Origin: Lantana camara
Lineage: Eukaryota; Streptophyta; Magnoliopsida; Lamiales; Verbenaceae
NCBI GenBank assembly: GCA_037501455.1
Contig: CM074855.1
Coordinates: 29,415,501 to 29,479,500, forward strand
DNA: 64,000 nucleotides
Direction of reading: 5' to 3'
Shown: positions 1-11,437 of the stretch, piece by piece
How the letters are laid out: every line of letters begins with the position of its first letter
Numbering within the stretch: position 1 is the stretch's first letter
Made by a program: the position numbers and the translations under genes
Notes under the pieces: model-generated
Seen by the model: only the letters and a program-made list of their open reading frames with translations
Databases searched by the model: none
Told to the model about the DNA's origin: nothing

Positions 1-401
1 GTCCTTGGCCAAGGTAGTAGATCAAGACATCAAGAAAAGGGTTTCTTGGATTGAGATCAAATGGATATGAAATGCACTTAGCTTTAAGACCAGATTATTA
101 GGGTTCTAATTATTCCCTTACCCTAGATCTTGGTTGAGAGATAGTAAGTAGGAGGATTGTATCTCACATGAATCAATGACTTAAAGGTTCTGTCGAATCC
201 GAACATTCCAATTCAGCTAGGGGTTAAACACCTGTTGCTAGACTATGGTCGTTTAATCTGTGGACTGATTAATTAATTAGTGAATTAATTAATTAGGGTC
301 ACTGCTAATTGAATTGAGAACCTAGAGGGTCACACACAACAACTTGGTTACATGAGTTGAGGCTTTAAAATGATTAAACGAGTTAATCGGGCCTAGAGGG
401 T

Positions 402-452
402 TCCACACATGTGAAACCACACGTGTCATAGGGACACGTGTGCCACACGTGT
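402..452 (+). promoter_or_regulatory. ACGTG (G-box/ABRE-like) cluster in LTR-B
   Basis: Three ACACGTGT-type words and one ACATGTG lie within 50 bp, about 330-380 bp upstream of the TATA box at 779. ACGTG cores are the classical plant bZIP (ABA/stress) binding sites. A corresponding cluster sits at the same distance from TATA in the younger copia LTRs. Regulation is inferred from motif and position only. Confidence 0.5.
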
Positions 453-778
453 TTATTTGATTGAATATTAAATAATTAATTTATTAATTATTTAATAGAC
501 TTTGGTTTAATTTTGAATTAAAAAGAAAGTCTTATTTTGGAGAAAAATAATCTAGTTAATTAATTATGAATTAATTAATTAGATAAAATAAGTTATTTAT
601 TTTAAATAAATAAAGTATAAAATTATCCAAAATTAGTTTGGATATTTTTAGCTCTCTTGAAAGTTGATTTGAATTAGAATTCAAAGTCAAAGTCAAAATA
701 CTTGATGATCAAGTAATAGGAGAGAGAGGGACCAAAACCCTAGTCCATAAGGACTAGGATTTTCGGCCACTCCCATCC

Positions 779-805
779 TATAAATAGGGGAGCTCGAGCT
801 CCCCT
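779..805 (+). promoter_or_regulatory. TATA box plus 20-bp perfect palindrome of LTR-B
   Basis: TATAAATA at 779-786 is directly followed by a perfect 20-bp palindrome (786-805; half-site AGGGGAGCTC). The palindrome lies between TATA and the expected start site. The same palindrome adjoins the TATA box in both copia LTRs. Confidence 0.65.
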
Positions 806-1282
806 TATAGCTAATCGAGAATTCTTTTGGTTCATGTGTTGAACACCATCCTTTCGCCAAGGTAAACGAAACCCTTGGTTAAGCCTAAACACTAACTAGA
901 GAACTAGCATCCTTACTAGTTTGACTGTAGCCAAGTTGGTGGACTATCTCTAGAGAGCTTCAAGTTAGAAGTTTTGAAGTTTCGAGCTTTACCAAAAAGT
1001 GGGGATCAAGCAAAACGATCAGAAGGGATGATGAAACGATTTTGAACCCAACATGAAACGAATGAAAAAATCGAACCAAAGAAGATGGCGAAAACCGTTC
1101 GTCCATATCCTGAAGGATGAATTTTTTCACGAGGGTTTTGTGACTGGCAGTTTTCTACTTTTGCAAAACTGGTTTTCGAAGGGAGTTTCAATCATCTCTT
1201 TCTCGTTTCATGTTTCTTTCTTTATGTTGTATTGTTAAGAATTTCCATAACATGATTTGAATCCAGGTTGGTGTGGATTGTT

Positions 1283-1287
1283 ATCCC
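1283..1287. other. Target-site duplication ATCCC, left copy
   Basis: ATCCC directly precedes TGTTGG of the left LTR and is repeated at 11438-11442 after the right LTR, giving the 5-bp duplication expected of an LTR-retrotransposon integrase. Confidence 0.9.
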
Positions 1288-1654
1288 TGTTGGAAAACAC
1301 GAATCAGAAAGCAGCGGAATTTAAAAATTTTTCCCAACAAAAGGATCTAGGACTCGCAATCGTGTAACCAAATTCGTAAAGATAGAAAACTTACTTTTCT
1401 TTTATTCTTTCTTGAAGCGTTTCAAGCCACCCAAGAACGCTCTTCACGCGGCTTGATCCCCTCTCCTTGGTAAAGCTCGAATCTTCAAACTTCTAACTTG
1501 AAGTCTCTAGAGAAAGTCCACCAACTTGATCACAATCTAACTAGTAAGGATGCTAGTTCTCTAGTTAGTGTTTGGGCTTAACCTAGGGTTTAATTTAATC
1601 TTGGAGAAAGGAAGGTGTTCAACACATGAACCAAGAATTGTCTATTAGCTCTAA

Positions 1655-1682
1655 AGGGGAGCTCGAGCTCCCCTATATATAG
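1655..1682 (-). promoter_or_regulatory. TATA box and 20-bp palindrome, 3' LTR
   Basis: On the minus strand CTATATATAGG (TATA) abuts a perfect 20-bp palindrome at 1655-1674. The identical arrangement in the 5' LTR, which would drive transcription, is at 9857-9884. The palindrome falls between TATA and the expected start site. Confidence 0.65.
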
Positions 1683-2017
1683 GCAAGGGAGTGCCGAAAT
1701 TCCTAGTCCTTTATGGGCTAGGATTTTGGTCCCTCTCTCCTATTACTTGAGGATCAAGTATTTTCAACCTTGACTTTGAATTCTAATTCTAGTCAACTTT
1801 GAAGAGAGCTTAAAAATATCCAAACTATTTTTGGATAATTTTATACTTTATTTATTATAAAATAAATAACTTATTTTATCTAATTAATTAATTCATAATT
1901 AATTAACTAGATTATTTTCTCCAAAATTAGACTTTCTTTTTAATTCAAAATTAAACCAAAGTCTATTAAATAATTAACTAATTAATTATTTAATATATAT
2001 ATAATATATATATATAT

Positions 2018-2090
2018 ACACGTGTGTGACACGTGTCACAGTGACACGTGTCACTCACGTGATCCACACGTGTGAATTCACACGTGTGGA
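2018..2090 (-). promoter_or_regulatory. Palindromic G-box/ABRE cluster, 3' LTR
   Basis: Two 16-bp palindromes containing GACACGTGTC (2025-2040 and 2040-2055) are followed by a perfect 28-bp palindrome at 2063-2090 centred on GAATTC. All are built from ACACGTGT words. ACGTGTC is the ABRE core bound by ABA-responsive bZIP factors in plants. The cluster lies about 340-410 bp upstream of the LTR TATA box; the functional 5' LTR copy is at 10220-10292. Confidence 0.55.
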
Positions 2091-3235
2091 ACCCTCTTTG
2101 TCCGATTAACTCGTTTAATCATTTTCAAGCCTCAACTCATGTAACCAAGTTGTTGTGTGTGACCCTCTAGGTTCTCAATTCAATTAGCAGTGACCCCAAT
2201 TAATTAATTCACTAATTAATTAATCAGTCCACAGATTAAACGACCATAGTCTAGCAACAGGTGTTTAACCCCTAGCTGAATTGGAATGTTCGGATTCGAC
2301 AGAACCTTTAAGTCATTGAATCATGTGAGATACAATCCTCCTACTTACTATCTCTCAACCAAGATCTAGGGCAAGGGAATAATCAGAACCCTAATAATCC
2401 GGTCTTAAAGCTAAGTGCATTTCATATCCATTTGATCTCAATCCAAGAAACCCTTTTCTTGATATCTTGATCCACTGCCTTGGCCAAGGACTCCATATGG
2501 CATATGAATGACTTACACAATAAGAGATCACCTTGCAAATGCAAGTGTAGGTCCTTTCTTGATTCTCATTCACTTTCATGAATCACTTGTGCAGCCCCAG
2601 CATAAGCCTTGAATCAGTTGTCTAAGGCGACACCCTTTAAAGCTTATACCTAAGACTACAGAGTTAACTCATAAAGTGACAAGGAACCTCAAGTCTAAGG
2701 ATCAATTAATCACATCAATGACTCGTGAGATATTTCCTAATCTGGAAGTTTCCATTTCCTGAAATAGAAACTTCCTTTCCCATTTAGGAATGTTCTCACA
2801 CGGGGCACCTCAGTGAACTTACTTATTAAAGTAAGCACCCTCATGTATCACGCACGTATCAACTATACACTTTGCACCTCCATGAAACAAGGTGGTCCTT
2901 CTTAAGGGCGTGATCCCACAAGCAAGCCTTAGAGGAGTCAGGTTGACACTCCCACTGTCTGTAGGACTCATCGGCTTGGAGTATTTTACTAATCATGACT
3001 TATGTGATATAGGGCTCGTTTCATGAACCATTTCACCTAAATGGTAGAGTCCTAAAAGTCATCAGGATTAGGGGAGTTCTCATACATGCACAGCAAAAGT
3101 AAACGCATACCAAACAAGAGCATATAAAGAAGTGTTGCCTCAATTCGTTATTTTATTCAAAGATTGTCTGTGATTACAATAAGGAAAAGCACAAAGCGGA
3201 TATACAATCGGCTTTCTAGGGCACTATTCCTAACA

Positions 3236-3249
3236 ATCTCCCACTTGCC
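3236..3249 (-). other. Polypurine tract of the copia element
   Basis: On the minus strand GGGCAAGTGGGAGAT immediately precedes the 3' LTR. It is in the expected place and has the composition needed for plus-strand priming. Confidence 0.75.
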
Positions 3250-3251
3250 CG

Positions 3252-6200
3252 TCAAAGCCATTCTAAAGCTACTCTAAGTCCCATCTTCTGAAGATGACCT
3301 TGGAAAGCTTCTCGACTAAGGGGTTTAGTAAGTGGATCTGCCACGTTCTCTGCTGATGTGACCCTCTCAATTAGCACATCTCCTCTTTTGATAATATCAC
3401 GGATTAGGTGATACTTCCTCATAATGTGCTTGGTCCGTTGGTGAGATCTTGGTTCTCTTGCTTGAGCAACCGCCCCAGTGTTGTCACAAAACACAGTAAT
3501 GGGGTCTTTCATGCTAGGAACAACATTCAATTCTTGAATGAAGTTTCTAATCCAAACACCTTCCTTAGCTGCATCATTTGCAGCTAAGTATTCGGCCTCA
3601 GTGGTCGAATCAGCAGTGGTAGTTTGCTTGGAACTCTTCCAACTCACTGCTCCGCCGTTTAGGCAGAAAATGTATCCTGACATTGACTTAAAATCATCTA
3701 AGTCAGATGCAAAGCTTGCATCGCAGTATCCTTCGATAGTAAGATCTTTCTGACCTCCGTAAACTAAGAATAAATCTTTAGTACTTTTCAAGTACTTAAG
3801 AATATTCTTCACGGCAGCCCAGTGACCATCTCCAGGGTCAGATTGGAAACGACTTGTTACACTAAGTGCATAAGCCACATCCGGTCGAGTACATAACATT
3901 GCATACATTATGCTACCTATTGCTGATGCATAAGGTGTATGAGTCATTCTTTCCTTCTCAAGGTTAGTCTTAGGACACATCTTCTTTGAAAGACATGTTC
4001 CTACACTCATAGGAAGGTTCTTAACCTTTGCTGACTCCATATTGAATCTCTTCAATACTTTGTCAATGTACATCGACTGTGATAGTCCTATTAACCTTCT
4101 AGATCTATCTCTATAGATTTTAATTCCAAGGATATAGGACGCATCACCAAGATCTTTCATCTCGAATTGGTTCGATAACCATAACTTAGTCACTTTCATG
4201 TCATCCTTCGAATTCCCAATAAGAAGGATGTCATCAACATAAAGTACTAAGAATTGCACTGAGGTCTCCAATTCCTTTCTATACACACATGACTCATTCG
4301 AAATTTGGATGAAGCCAAACGCTTTGACCGATTCATCAAATCGAATGTTCCAATTCCTAGAAGCCTGTTTCAATCCATAGATTGACCTTTGGAGTTTGCA
4401 AACCTTTTGCTCACTCCCACTGAATGTGAAACCTATGGGTTGCTCCATATAAATGTCTTTGTCAATGTCACCATTGAGAAAGGCAGTTTTCACATCCATT
4501 TGCCATATCTCATAGTCATAATATGCAGCAATGGCAAGCATGATTCGAATGGACTTTTGCATTGCAACTGGTGAAAAGGTTTCGTCAAAGTCCACGCCGG
4601 GTCTCTGAGTGAATCCTTTTGCAACCAGTCTTGCTTTGTAGGCTGCAATGCTTCCATCAACTCCAAGCTTTCTCTTAAAGATCCATTTGCAACCTATGGG
4701 TTTGACCCCATCAGGCAAATCTACCAAGGTCCAAACTTGGTTGGAGTTCATGGAATCCATTTCGGATTTCATGGCTTCTATCCACTGTTCAGAGTCAGAA
4801 TCTGAAAGTGCCTCCTTATATGTCAAAGGATCATTATCCTTTTGAGAGATTTCATGGAAGAATCCATACCATCTCTCCGGCTGTCTAGGAGTACGTTCAG
4901 AACGCCTTAGAGGAGGATTTACATGTGTATCGAAATTCGTGATTGGTTGTAGTTGATCAGAGTGGGACGTTTCTTCAGTGGGTGGTATGGGGTCACTTTG
5001 TACTTCTTCTAATTCTATGATCTTGCCTTTCTTTTCTTTAAGGAACGGTTCCTCAAGAAAAGTGGCATTTCTGGAAACAAACACCTTTTGTTCAGATTGA
5101 TCATAGAAGTAGTATCCTATCGATTCCTTAGGATAACCTACAAAGTAGCATAAGTTAGAACGAGATTCTAACTTATCTCCCACTGTCCTCTTCACGTAAG
5201 CAGGACAACCCCAAATTCTTAAGTAAGAATAACTAGGGATTTTACCATGCCACATTTCATAGGGCGTTTTAGGGACTGACTTAGAGGGAACAAGATTCAA
5301 AATCTTTGCTGCACTTTCTAGGGCATAACCCCAGAAAGAAGGCGGTAAGTCAGTGAAACTCATCATGGAACGAACCATATCAAGTAGGGTTCGATTCCTT
5401 CTCTCAGAAACTCCATTAAGCTGAGGAGTTCCCGGAGGAGTCCACTGAGAGATAATCCCATTATCCTTGAGATGATTAAGGAATTCTTCACTAAGATATT
5501 CGCCTCCTCGATCAGATCGAAGTGCTTTGATCTTGTGACCAGTTTGGTTCTCAACCTCCTTTTGAAATTCTAAGAATTTCTCAAAAGCTTCAGATTTATA
5601 CTTCATTAAGTATAGATAACCATATCGACTAAAGTCGTCAGTGAAGGTTATGAAATACTGATGATTGTTTCTTGCGCTTACACTAAGCGGTCCACAAACA
5701 TCAGTATGGATCAAATCCAGAACCTTAGTGGCACGTTCCATAGTTCCTTTAAAAGGGACTTTGGACATTTTTCCTTTGAGACAGGATTCGCAAGAAGTCA
5801 ACTCTTTGAGATCATTTTCAGAGAATGATCCTAAAGTGTTTATCTTGCTAATTCTGTTCTTGGAAATGTGTCCTAATCTAGCGTGCCATAAGGGAGCTGA
5901 AACTTGGTCATCTCTCTTACGCTTTGTTTCTCGTTGTATATTCATAATATTGATATTTTGAGTTAGGTAAAGTCCATTACTTAGAGTACCGATATGAACG
6001 GAAGAGTTGTTCCGTTTGATAAAGTATTTACCATTCTTAATATAAGTTTCATAACCTTCACAATCTAATATTGGAACTGAAATTATATTACGAATAATGT
6101 TCGGTACATAAAGGACTTTGTTTAATACTAACTCAAAACTACCTAAATCTAATCTAATTGTGCCTAAAGCTCGAGCTTCAACGTTTGAGCCATCGCCGAT

Positions 6201-7172
6201 CTTCAAGACACATTCTCCTTCTTTGAGTTGTTGGACCTCACTTAGCATCTGTACATCATTACAGATATGAGTTCCACAACCGGTATCAAGTACCCAAGAA
6301 CTAGAATTAATAGAAAGATTTACTTCAACGAGAAAGATACCTTTCTTTAGAGTAGCTTTGTACTCTGGGCAGTTTCTCCTCCAATGTCCCGCTTTGCCAC
6401 AATGGAAGCAAACATCCTCTTTCTGATCACGCTTCTTCTTATGGGCCTTCCCCTTCGAAATGCCACCAGTGGGCCTAAGGGGTTTCTTCTTCTTCTTTTG
6501 GGCTTTCTTGCCCTTACCTTTAGAAGGCCCAGAAGAGGAAGATGGAGCATTCACCATCAAAACCTTATTGTCCTTCTTGATCGTGCTTTCAGCAGTCACA
6601 AGCTGACTAATCAGCTCAGCTACAGTAGCACCAGCATGATTCATGTTGAAGTTAAGGACAAATGGGTTGAATGATGGTGGGAGCGAAGCTAGCAACAAAT
6701 CCACTGAAAGTTCATCTTTCAGTGGCATGTCCATGGAAGCAAGTTTCTCAGTAAGGGCAAGAAACTTGAGTCCATATTCATGGACACTTGAACCTTCCCT
6801 CATTCTCAAGTGGAATAATTCCTTTGAAGTGTTATACCTTGTAACACGTTCATGAGGGCGGTAAAGTTGCTCTAAGTGGTCGTAAATCTCCTAAGCAAAT
6901 TCCATGGCCTCATGTTGTCTTTGCAAGTCCGGAGACATGTTAGCCAACATAAGGCAACGGGCTTGGAGATTATCATCCTTCCACTTCTGAATCGCTTCCC
7001 GCTCGGCCCGAGTGGGAGCCTCCCCTTCAGGAGTAGGCTCCCCTTCGAAGAGAACATAAGTTCTCTTCTCAGAATCTAAAATGATTTTTAGATTCCTCAG
7101 CCAATCAGAATAGTTGGGACCAGTCAACTTGTTTGACTCGAGGATCGATACAAGAGGGTTTTTGGTTGCCAT
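3252..7172 (-). pseudogene. Copia gag-pol polyprotein, interrupted by one in-frame stop
   Basis: A single 1307-codon minus-strand frame encodes the retrotransposon polyprotein. From the start codon at 7172, the Gag domain (opening MATKNPLVSIL) runs about residues 1-250. A CCHC zinc knuckle (CFHCGKAGHWRRNC) is near 255, the aspartic protease motif VLDTG near 296, and the integrase zinc region (WHARLGH) near 430, followed by its core from HTDVCGPL. The reverse transcriptase has AFLNG near 900 and YVDD near 978; the RNase H has CDASFA near 1150 and STTEAEY near 1190. The order protease-integrase-RT is diagnostic of Ty1/copia. A TAG at 6891-6893 (codon 94) splits it into a 93-codon stub and a 1185-codon open remainder beginning with a Met at 6809. 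Everything else is open and the catalytic motifs look intact, so decay is minimal. Whether the stop is suppressed or fatal cannot be seen here. Confidence 0.93.
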
Positions 7173-7370
7173 TTCAAAACACGTAGAGAATCACAGAATC
7201 TACGACCTAAATGGTGAAACAGAGAACTAGTGAGCATGCTGAATTATAACGATATACAAAAGATAAGGTCTTTAATCTATTGTAGCTCCCACTGTTTTTC
7301 AAAGATCTAGAATTCCCAAAGATCTAAGAGGAACATGTTTCCCAATGGGTACTAAGATCCTAGGCATTTT

Positions 7371-7710
7371 ACCTCGAACCCACGACTCGCGGACATTCTA
7401 AGTAAGAACCCTAGGTAGGTACAACTTACCAATTCTAACACCTTTAGAACTCTCAGTAATTGTTTTTGCATCACCTATCTTTCAATATGGACCCACGACT
7501 CGTGCGACATCCATATTTACTTAGGTGTTAAGCTAGACCCATCAATCATAAGATCATGACCAAAACTTAGTTCGAACGACCCACGACTCGCGGACATCGC
7601 CCTTGCCAAAATTGACCACGAAATATTGATCATTTAAAATGATCAATTAGGTAACTAAGAACTAGTAAGCTCCACTAGCTATCCCACGACTCGCGGACAA
7701 TAACTAGCTT
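7371..7710 (-). repeat. Four copies of a 17-base motif in the copia leader
   Basis: CCCACGACTCGCGGACA occurs at 7379-7395, 7580-7596 and 7683-7699, with a variant at 7492-7509; spacing is about 88-113 bp. The flanks of the second copy are a perfect 8-bp inverted pair (AATATGGA/TCCATATT). The fourth matches 7/8 and the first 6/8, while the third is weak. The motif therefore looks like a constant loop on variable stems. Confidence 0.7.
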
Positions 7711-8868
7711 TACTTACTAAACTTAAAACCTATTGATGGAATGCTAGGAATTTAATTCAAAACTTGCATCTCGAATTAAACACCTATTTGTTCGAAATTA
7801 GCTTAATATTTAATGGGAATTTTCGAATCAACCGGAGAGTTGTCCGGTTCGACCTCACCAACATATATGTTATCCAATTTTATTAGTCTTGATTAATGCA
7901 AGTACACTTAAATGCATTTCAAACAAGCACATAAACAGATAACATGTCCTAGCATGATACTAACATGTAATGATCATGGGTTCTACCTATCTTATGCGTG
8001 ATATGTGGGAGCCACTCCACAATCACAAGTTCTAACATACATGCCACATAAACAGTTCAAATCACATAAGGGAAAGCGGTAACAAAATACGAGCCCTATC
8101 TCTATTACATTTAACAATTGAGATTCCCCTCCCTAACATTTTGAGGGGTCTTCACTTATGGCCTCCTTGTTACTTGAATGTGGTCCATCTTACTCCATGG
8201 GTGCATTGTCTCCAAAATGAAAATAAAACCTCACCACCTATCTCTACTCTCAAATTACAATAAAAAGAAAAAGACATAAAGTAATAAGGCTCAATCTTCA
8301 TATTGGCCTTAGACAATTACACGGGGCATACCCCGGCCTCAAAAACAGTAATATGGAAAGCCACATAATAAATCACATAACAGTACGCACATAAGTGAGG
8401 CTCCAACCTCAATTGAAAAACGCAACTATAGGGCTCCAACCCCAATTGAAACCATTCATGTGCATAAATTAAAACCATACATAGATCTAAACCCATGATC
8501 ACCTAACATGCTTTTGCGAGAATTTAAATTTAGCCAATAAATTAAAATTCTCGTTTCAAGTCCTAATGACTCAAAACACGACTTAGATGCAATTCTTGTT
8601 CAAGAGCCTTTTCAATAAAACCCGAAAAACATTAAACTAATAAAATTCCAATTAATTTCCAAAATTAATAATTTTATTCTTTCATTATTTTCAGAAAATA
8701 ATATTCATAATTTTTCCAAAAACCAAATCGCTTTAATTTCTCAAAAATCCCAATTTAATCAAAATTTTAAAATAATTTTATTTTACCAAAACTGATTTTA
8801 AAAGATAAAATTAAAATAAAATTAAATCGGGATTTTTCGGACCGAAAAACACGAAACACGAAAACACG

Positions 8869-9200
8869 AATGCACGGGCCCGGGATGACGCGGGATCGCC
8901 CGCCCGCCGCGCAGGAGCGCGCGCTAGGCGCGCGCCAGCGCTGCGCACAGCCGGCAGCGATTGCCGCCAGCGTGCGCGCGCCAGGCGCGCCCTTGCGCGC
9001 AGATGTGCGGCGCGGGCAGGCAGTCCCGCCCATCCCTGGGCGGGCGCTCCCGCGCGGTTGCGGGAGGAGCAGGCGGCTGTCCCGCACGGTTGCGGGACAG
9101 GCGAGCAGGGCGCCTAGGCGGGCGGGGAGGCCTCCCGCGCGGATGCGGGAGGGCTGGGCGGCGGTAATGGGGTTTGGGCGTGCGACGTGCTAGCACGCCC
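8869..9200 (-). other. GC-rich hairpin block in the copia leader
   Basis: A stretch of very high GC inside AT-rich DNA carries successive inverted repeats: 9025-9044 (8-bp arms, 4-base centre), 9047-9066 (7/6), 9077-9100 (9/6), 9131-9152 (8/6) and 9176-9200 (8/9). Three share the core CCCGC-6 nt-GCGGG, but their outer arm bases differ in matched pairs (CT/AG, CTGT/ACAG, CCT/AGG). No gene is evident. Confidence 0.75.
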
Positions 9201-9474
9201 AATCCCATTCTTTTCGTGTCCCGTTTCGTATTTCCGGGTTTCTCCAAAACCCGTTCCAATCCAAAATTAAAAAATTCGATTTAGACAAATTTCAACTAAA
9301 ACAATTTTTCAAAAACACGATTTGAGAAAACAGTTTTAGAAATTCAGGAAAAATTACAGTTTCGTAATTCAGGCTTTCTAAAAGAACTCATGAATACCTA
9401 ATTCGCATCTAAGCCTAAGAATTTCTACCAAATTCAGAATAATTGAGACGAATCAGAAACACGATTAACGAGGT

Positions 9475-9487
9475 GGCTCTGATACCA
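9475..9487 (-). other. Primer-binding site (initiator Met tRNA)
   Basis: On the minus strand TGGTATCAGAGCC lies 2 bases inside the 5' LTR, complementary to the 3' end of plant initiator methionine tRNA. Confidence 0.9.
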
Positions 9488-9489
9488 CT

Positions 9490-11437
9490 TGTTGGAAAAC
9501 ACGAATCAGAAAGCAGCGGAATTTAAAAATTTTTCCCAACAAAAGGATCTAGGACTCGCAATCGTGTAACCAAATTCGTAAAGATAGAAAACTTACTTTT
9601 CTTTTATTCTTTCTTGAAGCGTTTCAAGCCACCCAAGAACGCTCTTCACGCGGCTTGATCCCCTCTCCTTGGTAAAGCTCGAATCTTCAAACTTCTAACT
9701 TGAAGTCTCTAGAGAAAGTCCACCAACTTGATCACAATCTAACTAGTAAGGATGCTAGTTCTCTAGTTAGTGTTTGGGCTTAACCTAGGGTTTAATTTAA
9801 TCTTGGAGAAAGGAAGGTGTTCAACACATGAACCAAGAATTGTCTATTAGCTCTAAAGGGGAGCTCGAGCTCCCCTATATATAGGCAAGGGAGTGCCGAA
9901 ATTCCTAGTCCTTTATGGGCTAGGATTTTGGTCCCTCTCTCCTATTACTTGAGGATCAAGTATTTTCAACCTTGACTTTGAATTCTAATTCTAGTCAACT
10001 TTGAAGAGAGCTTAAAAATATCCAAACTATTTTTGGATAATTTTATACTTTATTTATTATAAAATAAATAACTTATTTTATCTAATTAATTAATTCATAA
10101 TTAATTAACTAGATTATTTTCTCCAAAATTAGACTTTCTTTTTAATTCAAAATTAAACCAAAGTCTATTAAATAATTAACTAATTAATTATTTAATATAT
10201 ATATAATATATATATATATACACGTGTGTGACACGTGTCACAGTGACACGTGTCACTCACGTGATCCACACGTGTGAATTCACACGTGTGGAACCCTCTT
10301 TGTCCGATTAACTCGTTTAATCATTTTCAAGCCTCAACTCATGTAACCAAGTTGTTGTGTGTGACCCTCTAGGTTCTCAATTCAATTAGCAGTGACCCCA
10401 ATTAATTAATTCACTAATTAATTAATCAGTCCACAGATTAAACGACCATAGTCTAGCAACAGGTGTTTAACCCCTAGCTGAATTGGAATGTTCGGATTCG
10501 ACAGAACCTTTAAGTCATTGAATCATGTGAGATACAATCCTCCTACTTACTATCTCTCAACCAAGATCTAGGGCAAGGGAATAATCAGAACCCTAATAAT
10601 CCGGTCTTAAAGCTAAGTGCATTTCATATCCATTTGATCTCAATCCAAGAAACCCTTTTCTTGATATCTTGATCCACTGCCTTGGCCAAGGACTCCATAT
10701 GGCATATGAATGACTTACACAATAAGAGATCACCTTGCAAATGCAAGTGTAGGTCCTTTCTTGATTCTCATTCACTTTCATGAATCACTTGTGCAGCCCC
10801 AGCATAAGCCTTGAATCAGTTGTCTAAGGCGACACCCTTTAAAGCTTATACCTAAGACTACAGAGTTAACTCATAAAGTGACAAGGAACCTCAAGTCTAA
10901 GGATCAATTAATCACATCAATGACTCGTGAGATATTTCCTAATCTGGAAGTTTCCATTTCCTGAAATAGAAACTTCCTTTCCCATTTAGGAATGTTCTCA
11001 CACGGGGCACCTCAGTGAACTTACTTATTAAAGTAAGCACCCTCATGTATCACGCACGTATCAACTATACACTTTGCACCTCCATGAAACAAGGTGGTCC
11101 TTCTTAAGGGCGTGATCCCACAAGCAAGCCTTAGAGGAGTCAGGTTGACACTCCCACTGTCTGTAGGACTCATCGGCTTGGAGTATTTTACTAATCATGA
11201 CTTATGTGATATAGGGCTCGTTTCATGAACCATTTCACCTAAATGGTAGAGTCCTAAAAGTCATCAGGATTAGGGGAGTTCTCATACATGCACAGCAAAA
11301 GTAAACGCATACCAAACAAGAGCATATAAAGAAGTGTTGCCTCAATTCGTTATTTTATTCAAAGATTGTCTGTGATTACAATAAGGAAAAGCACAAAGCG
11401 GATATACAATCGGCTTTCTAGGGCACTATTCCTAACA
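9490..11437 (-). repeat. 5' LTR of the copia element
   Basis: 1948 bp and indistinguishable by eye from 1288-3235. On the minus strand it carries the ACGTG palindrome cluster (10220-10292), then TATA and the 20-bp palindrome (9857-9884), and it ends next to the primer site. Confidence 0.95.

Larger units (their letters stand above)
1..1287 (+). repeat. LTR-B, left part (copia-type LTR, truncated by window edge)
   Basis: The sequence is the reverse-complement relative of the LTR at 1288-3235: it starts inside the motif TCCTTGGCCAAGG, runs through the AATTAATTAATTAG blocks and an ACGTG-rich stretch, and has a TATA box at 779-786, so it reads as an LTR in plus orientation. It is diverged from the copia LTRs, most clearly after about 1010. 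It is cut at 1287 by the copia insertion and continues at 11438-11657, where it ends in CCAACA, the inverted form of the TGTTGG LTR terminus. Its left end lies outside the window, so solo LTR versus full element cannot be decided. Confidence 0.8.
1288..3235 (-). repeat. 3' LTR of the copia element
   Basis: 1948 bp, beginning TGTTGGAAAACACG and ending CCTAACA on the plus strand. It holds, read on the minus strand, an ACGTG palindrome cluster, AATTAATTAATTAG repeats, a TATA box and a palindrome. It matches 9490-11437 throughout, as far as I compared. Confidence 0.95.
7173..9474 (-). other. 2.3-kb non-coding leader of the copia element
   Basis: Between the gag start and the primer site lie about 2300 bp with no convincing coding frame, far longer than the few hundred bases usual in copia elements. 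It contains four copies of a 17-base motif near gag (7379-7699), an AT-rich middle and a very GC-rich hairpin block near the primer site (8869-9200). Open frames of about 107-111 codons in the GC-rich block occur on both strands and reflect composition. Confidence 0.7.
1288..11437 (-). mobile_element. Ty1/copia LTR retrotransposon, near-complete and very young
   Basis: A 10,150-bp element on the minus strand, bounded by two 1948-bp LTRs (TG...CA) and a 5-bp duplication ATCCC. In element order it has the 5' LTR (9490-11437), a primer site for initiator Met tRNA, an unusually long 2.3-kb leader, one gag-pol frame in the copia order (integrase before reverse transcriptase), a polypurine tract and the 3' LTR (1288-3235). 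I noticed no difference between the two LTRs, at a constant offset of 8202, which implies a very recent insertion. A single stop codon interrupts gag. It sits inside the plus-strand LTR-B. Confidence 0.95.

Noticed and set aside
8767..9259. Frames of 106-111 codons in the GC-rich copia leader
   Set aside because: High GC removes stop codons in several frames on both strands at once; the translations are Arg/Ala/Pro-rich noise.
9475..9487. tRNA gene remnants suggested by TGGTATCAGAGCC sites (also 31745 and 38725)
   Set aside because: Only the 13-base complement to the tRNA 3' end is present next to LTRs; these are primer sites.
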